A DNA stretch of 15,838 nt from an uncultured Eubacteriales bacterium (GTDB lineage Bacteria > Bacillota > Clostridia > Oscillospirales > Oscillospiraceae): contig OMQS01000105.1 of the NCBI GenBank assembly GCA_900313295.1, positions 1-15,838 of the forward strand, written 5' to 3'. A model generated the notes under the pieces. The model did no database searches, was not told the DNA's origin, and saw nothing but the letters and a program-made list of their open reading frames with translations. The first letter of the stretch is position 1. Every line of letters begins with the position of its first letter. Positions 6,226 to 14,321 of this stretch are shown piece by piece. The position numbers were made by a program, and so were the translations under genes.

Positions 6226-7107
6226 CTATTCCAGCAGCCGGAGCATGTCCTCCGGCATGGGGGCGGCGACGTCCAGCACCTCGCCGGTGACGGGGTGCCG
6301 CAGATGTACGGCGTAGGAATGCAGCGCCGGACGGGCGATCAGGGACTTGTCCTCCGTTCCGTAGAGCCAGTCGCCGGCCAGAGGGTACCCGATGGCCGCC
6401 ATGTGGAGCCGGAGCTGATGTGTGCGGCCGGTCTGGGGGATGAGGCGCAGGAGGGAGAGCTGATTTTTGCTTGCCAGCACCTCGTACTCCGTGTGGGCGG
6501 GGGCACCGTTTGGGTCAATGCGGCGCTTGAGAAGGGAGGCATTTTCGCGGTCGATGGGCAGGTCGATGCGCCCCACGGGTGGCTCTGGCGTGCCCAGGCA
6601 GATGCCCCGATACTCTCGGTAAAAGTCGCCCGAGTGCAGCAGCGCCATGCAGCGCGCATGGATGTATCCCGTTTTTGCCACCACCATGACGCCGGTGGTG
6701 CCCCGATCCAGCCGATTCACGCCGTGGTATTGGTCGCTGTGTAGGTAATGTGCCACGGCACCGGCCACGGTCACAGGCTCCTGCGTCAGAGCGGCACAGT
6801 GCACCGTGATGCCGGCGGGCTTATTGAGGATCAGCAGATCCTCGTCCTCCCATAAGATAGAAAGCGGGAAATCCACCGGATGCAGATGGGGATTGTGGCT
6901 GGGGGGATCGGACACATCCGCAGCCAGAATGTCGCCGGTGCGGCACGGAGCGGCCACGGTGACGGCCATGCCGTTGAGGGTTATGCCGTCCGGACGCCAT
7001 TTGATGGCCTTGAGAAGGGAGGAGGACAGGCCGAAGTGCTGTCGCAGCAGCTTTTTCACAGGCATGCCGTCCTCCTGCTCCGTGACAGTGTGGGTCAGTA
7101 TCCTCAT
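6226..7107 (-). CDS. RluA-family RNA pseudouridine synthase
   Basis: Converts specific uridines in rRNA or tRNA to pseudouridine. The 293-residue product has an N-terminal S4-like RNA-binding segment (about 15-55). The catalytic motif VNRLDRGTTG puts the catalytic Asp at about residue 134. The downstream QTGRTHQLRLHMAAIGYPL is typical of RluA, RluC and RluD. The residue before RLD is Asn instead of the more common His, a variant I recall in clostridial paralogues. The start at 7107 has AGGAGGA about 9 bases upstream. The target site cannot be told from sequence. It is divergent from the DUF362 gene, with 82 bases between them. Confidence 0.93.
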   Translation of the reverse strand: MRILTHTVTEQEDGMPVKKLLRQHFGLSSSLLKAIKWRPDGITLNGMAVTVAAPCRTGDILAADVSDPPSHNPHLHPVDFPLSILWEDEDLLILNKPAGITVHCAALTQEPVTVAGAVAHYLHSDQYHGVNRLDRGTTGVMVVAKTGYIHARCMALLHSGDFYREYRGICLGTPEPPVGRIDLPIDRENASLLKRRIDPNGAPAHTEYEVLASKNQLSLLRLIPQTGRTHQLRLHMAAIGYPLAGDWLYGTEDKSLIARPALHSYAVHLRHPVTGEVLDVAAPMPEDMLRLLE

Positions 7108-7149
7108 TTTGCAAATCCTCCTTGTGGGGTAGCGTAATCAAAAAAAGTG

Positions 7150-7158
7150 TGGTAAAAT
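7150..7158 (+). promoter_or_regulatory. Extended -10 promoter for the DUF362 gene
   Basis: TGG followed by TAAAAT (7150-7158) is an extended -10 with no good -35 (TAGCGT at the right spacing). It is the best promoter candidate in the short divergent gap. I could not place a matching promoter for the minus-strand rluA-type gene. Confidence 0.45.
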
Positions 7159-7189
7159 AATAAAATACTAAAGAAGAGGAGCGGAGCTT

Positions 7190-8293
7190 ATGACATCTAA
7201 AGTTTACTGGGCAGACCTTCGGGCGGATTTCCGTGAAAATCTGCAGCAAAAGCTCTATCGCCTGATGAAAACGTCGGGCATGGGTGAGATCGACTTTGAG
7301 AATAAGTTTGTGGCCATCAAGATGCATTTTGGCGAGCCGGGCAATCTGGCGTTCCTGCGGCCCAACTGGGCGAAAACCGTGGCCGATTTTGTGAAGGAGC
7401 GGGGCGGCAAGCCCTTCCTGACGGACTGCAACACCCTGTATGTGGGCGGCCGCAAGAACGGGCTGGATCATCTGGACACAGCCTGCCTCAATGGCTTTAA
7501 CCCCATGACCACCGGCTGTCAGGTCATCATCGCCGACGGCCTCAAGGGCAATGACGAGGTGGAGCTGCCCGTTGCGGGCGGCGAATATGTGAAGAAAGCC
7601 AAGATCGGCCGAGCCATTATGGACGCCGATGTGTTCATTTCCCTGACCCATTTCAAGGGGCACGAGTCCGCCGGCTTTGGCGGCGCCATCAAGAACATCG
7701 GCATGGGCTGCGGCAGCCGCGCCGGCAAAATGGAGCAGCACAACGCCGGAAAGCCCCATGTGGAGCAGGAGCACTGCGTGGGCTGCAAGGTGTGCACCAA
7801 GATCTGCGCCCACAGCGCCATCACCGTGGAGAACAGAAAGGCATCCATTGACCACAGCAAATGCGTGGGCTGCGGCCGCTGTATCGTCGTCTGCGCCCGC
7901 AACGCCATCACGGTGAACTGTGACGAGTCCCACACCAACCTGAGCCGGAAAATGGCGGAATACGCCAAGGCCGTGGTGGACGGCCGCCCTTGTTTCCACA
8001 TTGCGCTGGTCATTGATGTGTCCCCCAACTGCGACTGCCGCGCGGAAAACGACGCGGCCATCGTGCCCAATGTGGGCATGTTCGCCTCCTTCGATCCGGT
8101 GGCTCTGGACATGGCTTGCGTGGATGCGGTGAACGCCCAGACTCCGGTGCGGGGCACCGCTGCCGATGATGGGGACTGCCATGACCATGACCATTTCCAC
8201 CGTATCCATCCGGACACCGACTGGAAGAGCTGCCTGGAGCACGCCGAGAAGCTGGGGCTGGGCACGCGGGATTACGAACTTGTAAAAATCTGA
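7190..8293 (+). CDS. DUF362 family protein with two 4Fe-4S ferredoxin motifs
   Basis: A 367-residue cytoplasmic-looking protein (no signal peptide). The N-terminal half matches DUF362, with FVAIKMHFGEPGN near 45 and THFKGHESAGFGGAIKNIG near 153-171. A bacterial ferredoxin module follows: CVGCKVCTKIC from residue 196 and CVGCGRCIVVC from residue 225, each with CxxCxxC plus a later Cys, fitting two 4Fe-4S clusters. A C-terminal stretch near 325-341 (DDGDCHDHDHFHRIHPD) is His/Asp-rich and might bind metal, although similar HFxxIHP endings occur in relatives. The reaction is unknown; electron transfer is inferred from the clusters. GGAG lies just upstream of ATG 7190. No terminator is visible after the stop. 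Confidence 0.93.
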   Translation: MTSKVYWADLRADFRENLQQKLYRLMKTSGMGEIDFENKFVAIKMHFGEPGNLAFLRPNWAKTVADFVKERGGKPFLTDCNTLYVGGRKNGLDHLDTACLNGFNPMTTGCQVIIADGLKGNDEVELPVAGGEYVKKAKIGRAIMDADVFISLTHFKGHESAGFGGAIKNIGMGCGSRAGKMEQHNAGKPHVEQEHCVGCKVCTKICAHSAITVENRKASIDHSKCVGCGRCIVVCARNAITVNCDESHTNLSRKMAEYAKAVVDGRPCFHIALVIDVSPNCDCRAENDAAIVPNVGMFASFDPVALDMACVDAVNAQTPVRGTAADDGDCHDHDHFHRIHPDTDWKSCLEHAEKLGLGTRDYELVKI

Positions 8294-8377
8294 CAGGTTA
8301 ATGCTGCAAAAAAATACTTGCGAAATATTTATAATTGTTAACAAAATGAAAAGAATTTCTTCTTCGACAAAATAATC

Positions 8378-8406
8378 TTGCAAGAAAATGCAACTTATGA
8401 TAAAAT
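8378..8406 (+). promoter_or_regulatory. Promoter with an overlapping inverted repeat
   Basis: TTGCAA (8378-8383) and TAAAAT (8401-8406) are 17 bases apart, placing the start near 8413, about 40 bases before the GTG start of the next gene. The -35 is one arm of the dyad TTGCA-AGAAAA-TGCAA (8378-8393), which looks like an operator. The rest of the 8294-8453 gap is AT-rich and has a perfect palindrome, TTGTTAACAA, at 8335-8344. Confidence 0.65.
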
Positions 8407-8453
8407 TAGTTTACATAAGTTATTACAGGATTAGATTGGAGGAAGGAGAGGTT

Positions 8454-9164
8454 GTGAAAGAAAAATTTGTCCCCACCTACGAAGGGGAGCTGCGCAAGCA
8501 TGCCTTGGAGGTTCCCAGGTGCATCAGCGAGTGCAGCGGCATTCGGGTTTTTGGGCGGCGCATCAAATCCCTGGTCTTCTCCACGGACGTGGCCATCATC
8601 AAAAACATCAACGCCGATGCGGTCATTGCCGTTTATAATTTTACACCTCAACCCAGCATAACGCAAGCGATCATCAGCGTTTCCGATGTGCCGGTGTTTG
8701 CAGGCGTAGGCGGCGGCTATACCAACGGCCAGCGTTCGGTGAATATGGCGGCTGCGGCGGAGCAGCTGGGCGCTTTCGGCGTGGTGTGCAATGCGATGAT
8801 AACAAACGACGCGATTCAGGACATTAAGGCCATGGTGGAGATCCCGCTGATCTTCACGGTGGTGTCGGAGCATGTGGATCTGGAGAAGCGGCTGGCGGCC
8901 GGCGTGGACATTGTAAATGTGTCCGGCGCTGCCCGCACGCCGGAGATCGTGGCGGAGATCCGAGCCAAGTATCCGGAGCTGCCCATCATTGCCACCGGAG
9001 GGCCTACGGACGAAACGATCCTGGCGGCCATCAGAGCCGGAGCCAACGCCATTACATATACGCCCCCCACCAGCAAGGATCTGTTTGCCAAGGATATGCA
9101 GGAGTATCGGAATTGGTATGAGGCCAATCGCAGCCAAGTGGACGAGATGCTCGACGAAAATTAA
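8454..9164 (+). CDS. TIM-barrel protein of unknown reaction
   Basis: A 236-residue protein of a clostridial family often labelled only 'hydrolase'. The sequence reads as an alternating beta/alpha barrel: VFAGVGGGYTNGQRSVNM (81-98), LIFTVVSEHVDLEKRLAAG (132-150), IVNVSGAART (153-162), and IIATGGPTDETILAAIRAGA (178-197) followed by ITYTPPT. The last glycine-rich strand and helix resemble a phosphate- or FMN-binding end of TIM barrels such as ThiG, HisA or nitronate monooxygenase. No catalytic residues can be named with confidence. I chose GTG 8454, with GGAG 5 bases upstream. The in-frame ATG at 8388 lies upstream of the -10 element, so it should not be transcribed. A perfect terminator follows. 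Confidence 0.85.
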   Translation: MKEKFVPTYEGELRKHALEVPRCISECSGIRVFGRRIKSLVFSTDVAIIKNINADAVIAVYNFTPQPSITQAIISVSDVPVFAGVGGGYTNGQRSVNMAAAAEQLGAFGVVCNAMITNDAIQDIKAMVEIPLIFTVVSEHVDLEKRLAAGVDIVNVSGAARTPEIVAEIRAKYPELPIIATGGPTDETILAAIRAGANAITYTPPTSKDLFAKDMQEYRNWYEANRSQVDEMLDEN

Positions 9165-9194
9165 AAAACGGAGAGGCATAGCCTCTCCGTTTTT
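9164..9194. terminator. Bidirectional terminator between convergent genes
   Basis: A-run plus CGGAGAGGC (9164-9177) pairs perfectly with GCCTCTCCG plus T-run (9181-9194) around an ATA loop. It starts on the last base of the upstream stop codon and ends 8 bases from the amidohydrolase stop. It serves both strands. Confidence 0.93.
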
Positions 9195-9201
9195 ACTTGT
9201 G

Positions 9202-10557
9202 TCACAGAGAAAGGTAGGCGTCGCACTTCTTGTTGGCCTCGAAGGCGACCTTTTCTTCGTCGATGGTGACCAGCTTTCCGGCCTCGACGGTGACCTTGCC
9301 GTTTACCACCGTGTAGTCCACGGGGCCGCGAACGCCCACGGTGCCCAGCACAGACTTGGGATCGTAGCAGGAGCCAACCAGCTCCAGACGGCGGCTGTCG
9401 ATCATAAACAGGTCGGCGCACTTGCCGACGGACAGCTGGCCGATGTCGTCACGACCCAGCAGACGAGCGCTGCCGCGGGTGGCCATCTTGAGAATGTCGT
9501 AGCCGGTGGGGGCTTCGCGGCTGGAGTTCAGGCGGTGCAGCAGGAAGGCCACGCGCAGCTCTTCCATGAGGCTGGAGCCGTCGTTGGAGGCGCTGCCGTC
9601 CACGGCCAGACCAACGGGAACGCCCAGCTTCAGCATCTCGGGGATGCGGGCGATGCCGGAGGAGAGCTTCATATTGCTGATGGGGCAGTGCGCCACGCCG
9701 GTGCCGGTCTTGGCCAGGACGCGCAGCTCTTCGTCGTTGAAGTGGATGCCGTGGGCATACCAAACGTCGCTGCCGATCCAGCCCAGACGCTCCATATATT
9801 CCAGAGGCCGCACGCCCTCGCGCTGCAGCATGAAGTTCTCCTCGTCCTTGGTTTCGCACAGGTGCGTGTGCAGGCGCACGCCGTACTGGCGAGCCAGGAT
9901 GGCACTTTCCCGCAGCAGGTCGGCGGACACGGAGAAGGGGGAGCAGGGCGCCAGCGCCACCCGATGCATGGCGCCGTATGAGGTGTCGTGGTACTGCTCG
10001 ATGACCCGAGCGGAGTCCTTCATGATCTCGTCCACGGTCTGCACCACGCTGTCAGGGGGCAGGCCGCCGTCCTTTACACTCAGATCCATGCTGCCGCGGC
10101 TGCAGTACATCCGGATGCCCAGCTCGTCAGCGGCGGCAAACTGGGTGCCCAGCAGGTCGCCGGCGTGGGCGGGGAAGACGTAGTGGTGGTCAAAGCAGGT
10201 GGTGCAGCCGTGCTTCATCAGCTCGCCCATACCCGTGAGGGAGGAGAGGCGGATCACTTCGCTGTCCAGATTCTTCCAGATCTCGTACAGAGTTTTCAGC
10301 CAGTCAAACAGCTCCATATTCTGCACCTTGGCCAGATTGCGGGAGAAGACCTGATACAGATGGTGGTGCGTATTCACAAGGCCGGGGTAGCACAGCATGT
10401 GGCTGCCGTCAATGATCCGGTCGGCTGCGGCGTCCAGGCCGGCGCCGATCTGCTCAATAAAGCCGTCCTTGCACAGCACATCCACGTTGTTCAGCACGCG
10501 GTCATTGTCGTCACAGGTGACGAGCTGGGAAATGTTCTTGATAAGCAGGGTAGACAT
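9202..10557 (-). CDS. COG0402 amidohydrolase, probable 8-oxoguanine deaminase
   Basis: A 451-residue metal-dependent deaminase of the guanine deaminase/TRZ-ATZ group. Metal-binding and catalytic signatures are present: NTHHHLYQ with His 64 and 66, HTHLCET with His 232 and Glu 235, AHGIHF with His 269, and AVDGSASND with Asp 320. The overall sequence and length best match proteins related to 8-oxoguanine deaminase (8-oxoguanine to urate). Related enzymes act on guanine, isoxanthopterin or hydroxyatrazine, so the substrate is uncertain. GGAGGA lies 7 bases upstream of the ATG. It is the last gene downstream of a BMP-type purine ABC transporter, supporting a purine substrate. A hairpin and an extended -10 in the 69-base gap suggest partly separate expression. 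Confidence 0.88.
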   Translation of the reverse strand: MSTLLIKNISQLVTCDDNDRVLNNVDVLCKDGFIEQIGAGLDAAADRIIDGSHMLCYPGLVNTHHHLYQVFSRNLAKVQNMELFDWLKTLYEIWKNLDSEVIRLSSLTGMGELMKHGCTTCFDHHYVFPAHAGDLLGTQFAAADELGIRMYCSRGSMDLSVKDGGLPPDSVVQTVDEIMKDSARVIEQYHDTSYGAMHRVALAPCSPFSVSADLLRESAILARQYGVRLHTHLCETKDEENFMLQREGVRPLEYMERLGWIGSDVWYAHGIHFNDEELRVLAKTGTGVAHCPISNMKLSSGIARIPEMLKLGVPVGLAVDGSASNDGSSLMEELRVAFLLHRLNSSREAPTGYDILKMATRGSARLLGRDDIGQLSVGKCADLFMIDSRRLELVGSCYDPKSVLGTVGVRGPVDYTVVNGKVTVEAGKLVTIDEEKVAFEANKKCDAYLSL

Positions 10558-10581
10558 GGATTATCCTCCTTTAATTCATAG

Positions 10582-10617
10582 AAAAAAGAGCAGGCCCAAG
10601 ACGGGCCTACTCTTTTT
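10582..10617 (-). terminator. Hairpin with T-run between the permease and deaminase genes
   Basis: On the minus strand, AAAAAGAGTAGGCCC pairs with GGGCCTGCTCTTTTT, with one mismatch and a 5-base loop, and a T6 run follows. It looks like an intrinsic terminator after the second permease, yet the deaminase start is only 25 bases beyond it. Transcription past it needs read-through or the embedded -10 at 10615-10623. Confidence 0.75.
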
Positions 10618-10623
10618 ATAACA
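10615..10623 (-). promoter_or_regulatory. Extended -10 element for the deaminase gene
   Basis: On the minus strand, TG-T-TATAAA (10623-10615) lies 4 bases after the permease stop. The predicted start (about 10608) is in the 5' arm of the adjoining hairpin. There is no good -35 (TCCGCG). Called because it repeats the layout upstream of ispE; weak on its own. Confidence 0.35.
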
Positions 10624-10626
10624 GGG

Positions 10627-11622
10627 TCAGCGTTCCTCGCGGAAGTAGGAGAGACCGAGGGACGCAGGGGGCTGATCCTCGCGTTTCTTACGCAGGGACA
10701 CAACGATCAGCACCACCAGAGTGATGACGTAGGGCAGCATCTTGTACAGCTCCTTGATAGCCATCTGGCCGCCGGGGGTGGGCAGATAGATGTTCAGGAT
10801 ATACAGGCCGCCGAACAGGATGGAGGCCAGGATGCTGACGTTGGGACGCCAGATGGTGAAGATGACCAGAGCGATGGCCAGCCAGCCGCGGTCGCCGAAG
10901 GCGTTGTTGGACCAAACGCCGTTGGCGTAGTCCATAACGTAGTACAGGCCGCCGAGACCGGCGATCATGGAACCAATGCAGGTGGCCATGTATTTGTACT
11001 TAGTGACGTTGATGCCGGCGGCGTCGGCGGTGGAAGCGCTCTCACCCACGGCACGCAGATGCAGGCCGGAACGAGTGTGGTTCAGGAAATAGGAAGCACC
11101 CAGTGCAATGATGACAGCCATATAGGCCAAAAAGCCGTAGGACAGGAACATCTCGCCGAACCAACCGGTGGTGGTGGCGCCGGGCATCGAGGTCTTGAAG
11201 AAGTTACTGGTATTGGTCAGGGCAATGGAGGGGACATCGCTGTTCGTCAGCTTGACCAGCGAGCCGCCGAAGAAGTTGCCGATGCCCACGCCGAAGGTGG
11301 TCATGGCCAGACCGGTAACGTTCTGGTTGGCGCGCAGCGTCACGGTCAGGAAGCAGTACAGAAGACCCATCAGCAGGGAACCCAGCAGGGAGCTGAGAAT
11401 GGGGATCAGGATTGCAAGGACGGGGTTCAGTGTGCCGCCTGCAGCCCGCTCATAGAAGAATGCGCCGATAACGCCGCTGATGCCGCCCACATACATGATG
11501 CCGGGAATACCCAGATTCAGGTTGCCGGATTTTTCAGTGAGGATCTCGCCGGTGCTGCCGAACAGCAGAGGGATGCCCTGAATCACGGCACGAGGGAAGA
11601 AAGAAATAAAATCAAAGCCCAT
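10627..11622 (-). CDS. BMP-type ABC transporter permease (second permease, YufQ/NupQ-like)
   Basis: An inner-membrane subunit of a nucleoside/purine ABC importer. The 331-residue product has about eight or nine hydrophobic segments. The N-terminal FGSTGEILTEKSGNLNLGIP (21-40) is the signature of this permease family, and the C-terminus includes GDRGWLAIALVIF. It starts 3 bases after the stop of the first permease, with GGAGG inside the end of that gene, showing translational coupling. The usual LNLGVEG reads LNLGIPG here, a small variation. It pairs with the first permease to form the membrane channel; the ATPase is the third gene of the same unit. Confidence 0.94.
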   Translation of the reverse strand: MGFDFISFFPRAVIQGIPLLFGSTGEILTEKSGNLNLGIPGIMYVGGISGVIGAFFYERAAGGTLNPVLAILIPILSSLLGSLLMGLLYCFLTVTLRANQNVTGLAMTTFGVGIGNFFGGSLVKLTNSDVPSIALTNTSNFFKTSMPGATTTGWFGEMFLSYGFLAYMAVIIALGASYFLNHTRSGLHLRAVGESASTADAAGINVTKYKYMATCIGSMIAGLGGLYYVMDYANGVWSNNAFGDRGWLAIALVIFTIWRPNVSILASILFGGLYILNIYLPTPGGQMAIKELYKMLPYVITLVVLIVVSLRKKREDQPPASLGLSYFREER

Positions 11623-11625
11623 CCG

Positions 11626-12717
11626 TTACGCCTCCTTCTTGCTGCTCTTACGCAGAGTGACTTTGTAGGTGATGAAGAACTCGGTAGCAATGATGAAGAA
11701 CAGGATGATACCGGTCAGAATGTCAGCGAAGGAATGGTTCAGCCCCAGAGTGCTGGATACCTCGCTGGCGCCTCGATCCATGGTCACCAGCAGCAGAGAG
11801 GCAGCGATCATGATAAAGGGATTGAACTTAGACATCCAGGAAACCATGACGGCGGTGAAACCGCGGCTGTCCACGATGGTGGTGGTGAGGGTGTGGTCGA
11901 TACCGGAGGTCATGAGGAAGCCCATCATGGCGCACAGGGAGCCGGAGAGGATCATGGTGCGGATGATGACCCGATCCACCTTGATGCCGGCATAGCTGGC
12001 GGTGCGCTGGCTCTCACCCACCACGGCGATCTCATAGCCGTGCTTGCTGTACTGCAGATAGATGAACATAAATCCGGTCATAAGAGCCACGATCAAAATG
12101 GGCAGAAGATACTCATTACCCACTGTGGGCAGCCAGCCGGCGTGGCTATCCTGATTGATAATACCAATCTTACCTGCGCCCTTAGGCACTTCCCAGATGA
12201 TGATGAAATAGGAGGCAAGCTGCATGGCAACGTAGTTCATCATCAGGGTGAACAGGGTCTCGTTGGTGTTCCACTTGGCCTTGAAGAAGGCGGGCAGGAA
12301 GCCCCAGATGGCGCCGGCCACGATAGAAGCCGCCAGAGAGATAACGATCAGCACGGGCGTGGATACCTTGTCGCCCAGCAGGATCATGCAGGTGGTGGTG
12401 GCCAGGCAGCCGATCATCGTCTGACCCTCGGCGCCGATGTTCCAAAAGCGCATCTTGAAGGCAGGGGTAACGGCCAGAGAAAGACCCAGCAGAACAGCCA
12501 CATTACGGAAGGTTACGCCGATGCGGCGGGAGGTTCCGAATGCACCGGAGAGGATGGTGGCGTACACATCAATGGGGTTTTTGCCGGTGAGGATCGTGGT
12601 GATCAAACCGCAGAAAACCAAAGCCAGCAGAAGAATGCCGCCGCGGATGAGCAAAGCCTTGGACAGAGGCAGCGTATCACGCTTGGAAATATGGAACAGT
12701 GACTGTTTCTTACGCAT
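11626..12717 (-). CDS. BMP-type ABC transporter permease (first permease, YufP/NupP-like)
   Basis: The 363-residue product has a basic N-terminus and about eight or nine membrane segments. Family motifs are FWNIGAEGQ (91-99), which faces the channel in this family, and NTNETLFTLMMNYVA (150-164). The start overlaps the ATPase stop by 8 bases (ATGCGTAA), and GGAGG lies inside the last ATPase codons, so translation is coupled. The 3-base gap to the second permease continues the tight packing. With the upstream lipoprotein it fits the PnrA/BmpA nucleoside importer class. Confidence 0.95.
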   Translation of the reverse strand: MRKKQSLFHISKRDTLPLSKALLIRGGILLLALVFCGLITTILTGKNPIDVYATILSGAFGTSRRIGVTFRNVAVLLGLSLAVTPAFKMRFWNIGAEGQTMIGCLATTTCMILLGDKVSTPVLIVISLAASIVAGAIWGFLPAFFKAKWNTNETLFTLMMNYVAMQLASYFIIIWEVPKGAGKIGIINQDSHAGWLPTVGNEYLLPILIVALMTGFMFIYLQYSKHGYEIAVVGESQRTASYAGIKVDRVIIRTMILSGSLCAMMGFLMTSGIDHTLTTTIVDSRGFTAVMVSWMSKFNPFIMIAASLLLVTMDRGASEVSSTLGLNHSFADILTGIILFFIIATEFFITYKVTLRKSSKKEA

Positions 12718-14254
12718 CGACCTTGCCTCCTTCCACGCGGGTCATCAGAGCGCCCACTTCGCGCTTGTCGGTCTTGCGGGCGTCCACAACGCCGGAAACC
12801 TGACCGCCGCAGAGAACGACGATCCGATCGCACAGCTCCAGCAGAACGTCCAGATCTTCGCCGACATACACAACGGCGACACCCCGCATTTTCTGCTCGG
12901 TGAGCAGATTGTAAATGGTATAAGATGTATTGATGTCCAGACCGCGGACGGCGTAGGCGGTCATCAGCACAGCGGGCTGCTGGGCGATCTCGCGACCCAC
13001 CAGAACCTTCTGCACGTTACCGCCGGACATGCGGCGAACAGGGAAGCTGGTGCTGGGGGTGACGACCTCCAGCTCCTGCCAGATGCGCTGCGCCAGCGCC
13101 TCGGGATCCTTGCGGTTAAGGAAAGCGCCCTTACCCTTGCGCCAGGAACGGAGCATCATGTTGCCGGTCATGCCCATGGAGCCGACCAGACCCATGCCCA
13201 GACGATCCTCGGGCACGAAGCTCATGGCGATGCCGCTCTTGCGGATGTCCATGGGATCCAGACCGACCAGATTCTTTTCCTCGCCGGTCTCAGGATCGTG
13301 GTAGATGACGCTGCCGGATTTGATGGGATACAGACCCGCAATGGACTCCAGCAGCTCGCGCTGGCCGGAACCGGCGATGCCCGCAATGCCCAGCACCTCG
13401 CCGGCGTTCATGGTGAAGCTGACATTGTCCAGACGCTTCACGCCCAGCTCGTCGAACACGGTTAGATCCTTCACCTCCAGGCGGGGGGTGACGTTTACCG
13501 GATCGGGGCGGTTGATGTTCAGCGTGACGCTGTGACCCACCATCATGTCCGTGAGGGACTGCTGGTCGGCGTCCTTGGTCATCACGTCACCTATGTACTC
13601 GCCCTTGCGCAGCACGGCCACGCGGTCGGAAACGTCCAGCACCTCGTGGAGCTTGTGGGTGATGATGATGAGGGATTTGCCGTCGTTCTTCATGTTGCGC
13701 ATGACGGCAAAGAGCTTGTCGGTCTCCTGCGGCGTCAGCACGGCGGTGGGCTCGTCCAGGATCAGGATGTCTGCGCCGCGATACAGAACCTTCACGATCT
13801 CCACGGTCTGCTTCTGAGAAACGGACATATCGTAGATCTTCATGTCGGGATCAATGTCAAAGCCATACTTTTCGCAGATGTCTTTGACCTTTTGGCGGGC
13901 ATTGTTCAGATCCAGCTTACCCTCCAGACCGAGGATGATGTTCTCGGTAGCGGTGAACAGATCGACCAGCTTTAAATGCTGGTGGATCATACCGATGCCA
14001 AGGTCGAAAGCGTCCTTGGGAGAGGCAATGGTCACGGGCTTGTCGTGAATGTAGATCTGTCCCTCATCAGGGAAGTAGATGCCGGAGAGCATGTTCATCA
14101 GCGTAGTCTTGCCGCTGCCGTTTTCACCCAGCAGAGACAGGATCTCACCCTCGTACAGGTCAAGGTTCACATTTTTGTTTGCGATGACCTTGCTGCCGAA
14201 GCGCTTGGTGATGTTCTCCATTCTGATTGCGCATTTTTTTTCCAAGGCTGTCAT
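12710..14254 (-). CDS. BMP-type ABC transporter ATPase with two nucleotide-binding domains (YufO/NupO-like)
   Basis: A fused double ATPase of 514 residues, the usual length, powering purine nucleoside import. Domain 1 has Walker A GENGSGKT (43-50), Q-loop near 92, a divergent signature SVSQKQ (144-149), Walker B ILILDEP (163-169) and switch His 200. Domain 2 has the degenerate Walker A GIAGSGQ (292-298), common in this family. It also has a good signature MSGGN (409-413) and Walker B-like VLMTAYAVRGLD (429-440), where the usual Pro is Ala. The start is uncertain. ATG 14254 has AAAGG directly abutting it, while an in-frame TTG at 14245 has AGGA about 8 bases upstream. The frame continues to 14335, but that part overlaps the promoter. 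Confidence 0.93.
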   Translation of the reverse strand: MTALEKKCAIRMENITKRFGSKVIANKNVNLDLYEGEILSLLGENGSGKTTLMNMLSGIYFPDEGQIYIHDKPVTIASPKDAFDLGIGMIHQHLKLVDLFTATENIILGLEGKLDLNNARQKVKDICEKYGFDIDPDMKIYDMSVSQKQTVEIVKVLYRGADILILDEPTAVLTPQETDKLFAVMRNMKNDGKSLIIITHKLHEVLDVSDRVAVLRKGEYIGDVMTKDADQQSLTDMMVGHSVTLNINRPDPVNVTPRLEVKDLTVFDELGVKRLDNVSFTMNAGEVLGIAGIAGSGQRELLESIAGLYPIKSGSVIYHDPETGEEKNLVGLDPMDIRKSGIAMSFVPEDRLGMGLVGSMGMTGNMMLRSWRKGKGAFLNRKDPEALAQRIWQELEVVTPSTSFPVRRMSGGNVQKVLVGREIAQQPAVLMTAYAVRGLDINTSYTIYNLLTEQKMRGVAVVYVGEDLDVLLELCDRIVVLCGGQVSGVVDARKTDKREVGALMTRVEGGKVDA

Positions 14255-14321
14255 CCTTTCTTTCGGCGCAGTTGGCTGCAACACCTCGTAAAACGCCGGA
14301 GGGGTTAATTCAATATAATTT

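Noticed and set aside
8335..8344. TTGTTAACAA as a Rex redox-repressor site
   Set aside because: The Rex consensus is longer, with a spacer between TTGTTAA-like arms. This 10-base palindrome lacks the spacer and outer symmetry.
6821..8383. A 520-codon minus-strand frame across the DUF362 gene
   Set aside because: It covers two real genes in opposite orientation, with low-complexity Ala/His/Gly content and no ribosome binding site. It is a shadow of GC-biased third positions.
11059..12702. A 547-codon plus-strand frame opposite the two permeases
   Set aside because: The Gly/Gln/His/Asp-rich product is the antisense of membrane helices; the minus-strand permeases are unmistakable and tightly coupled.
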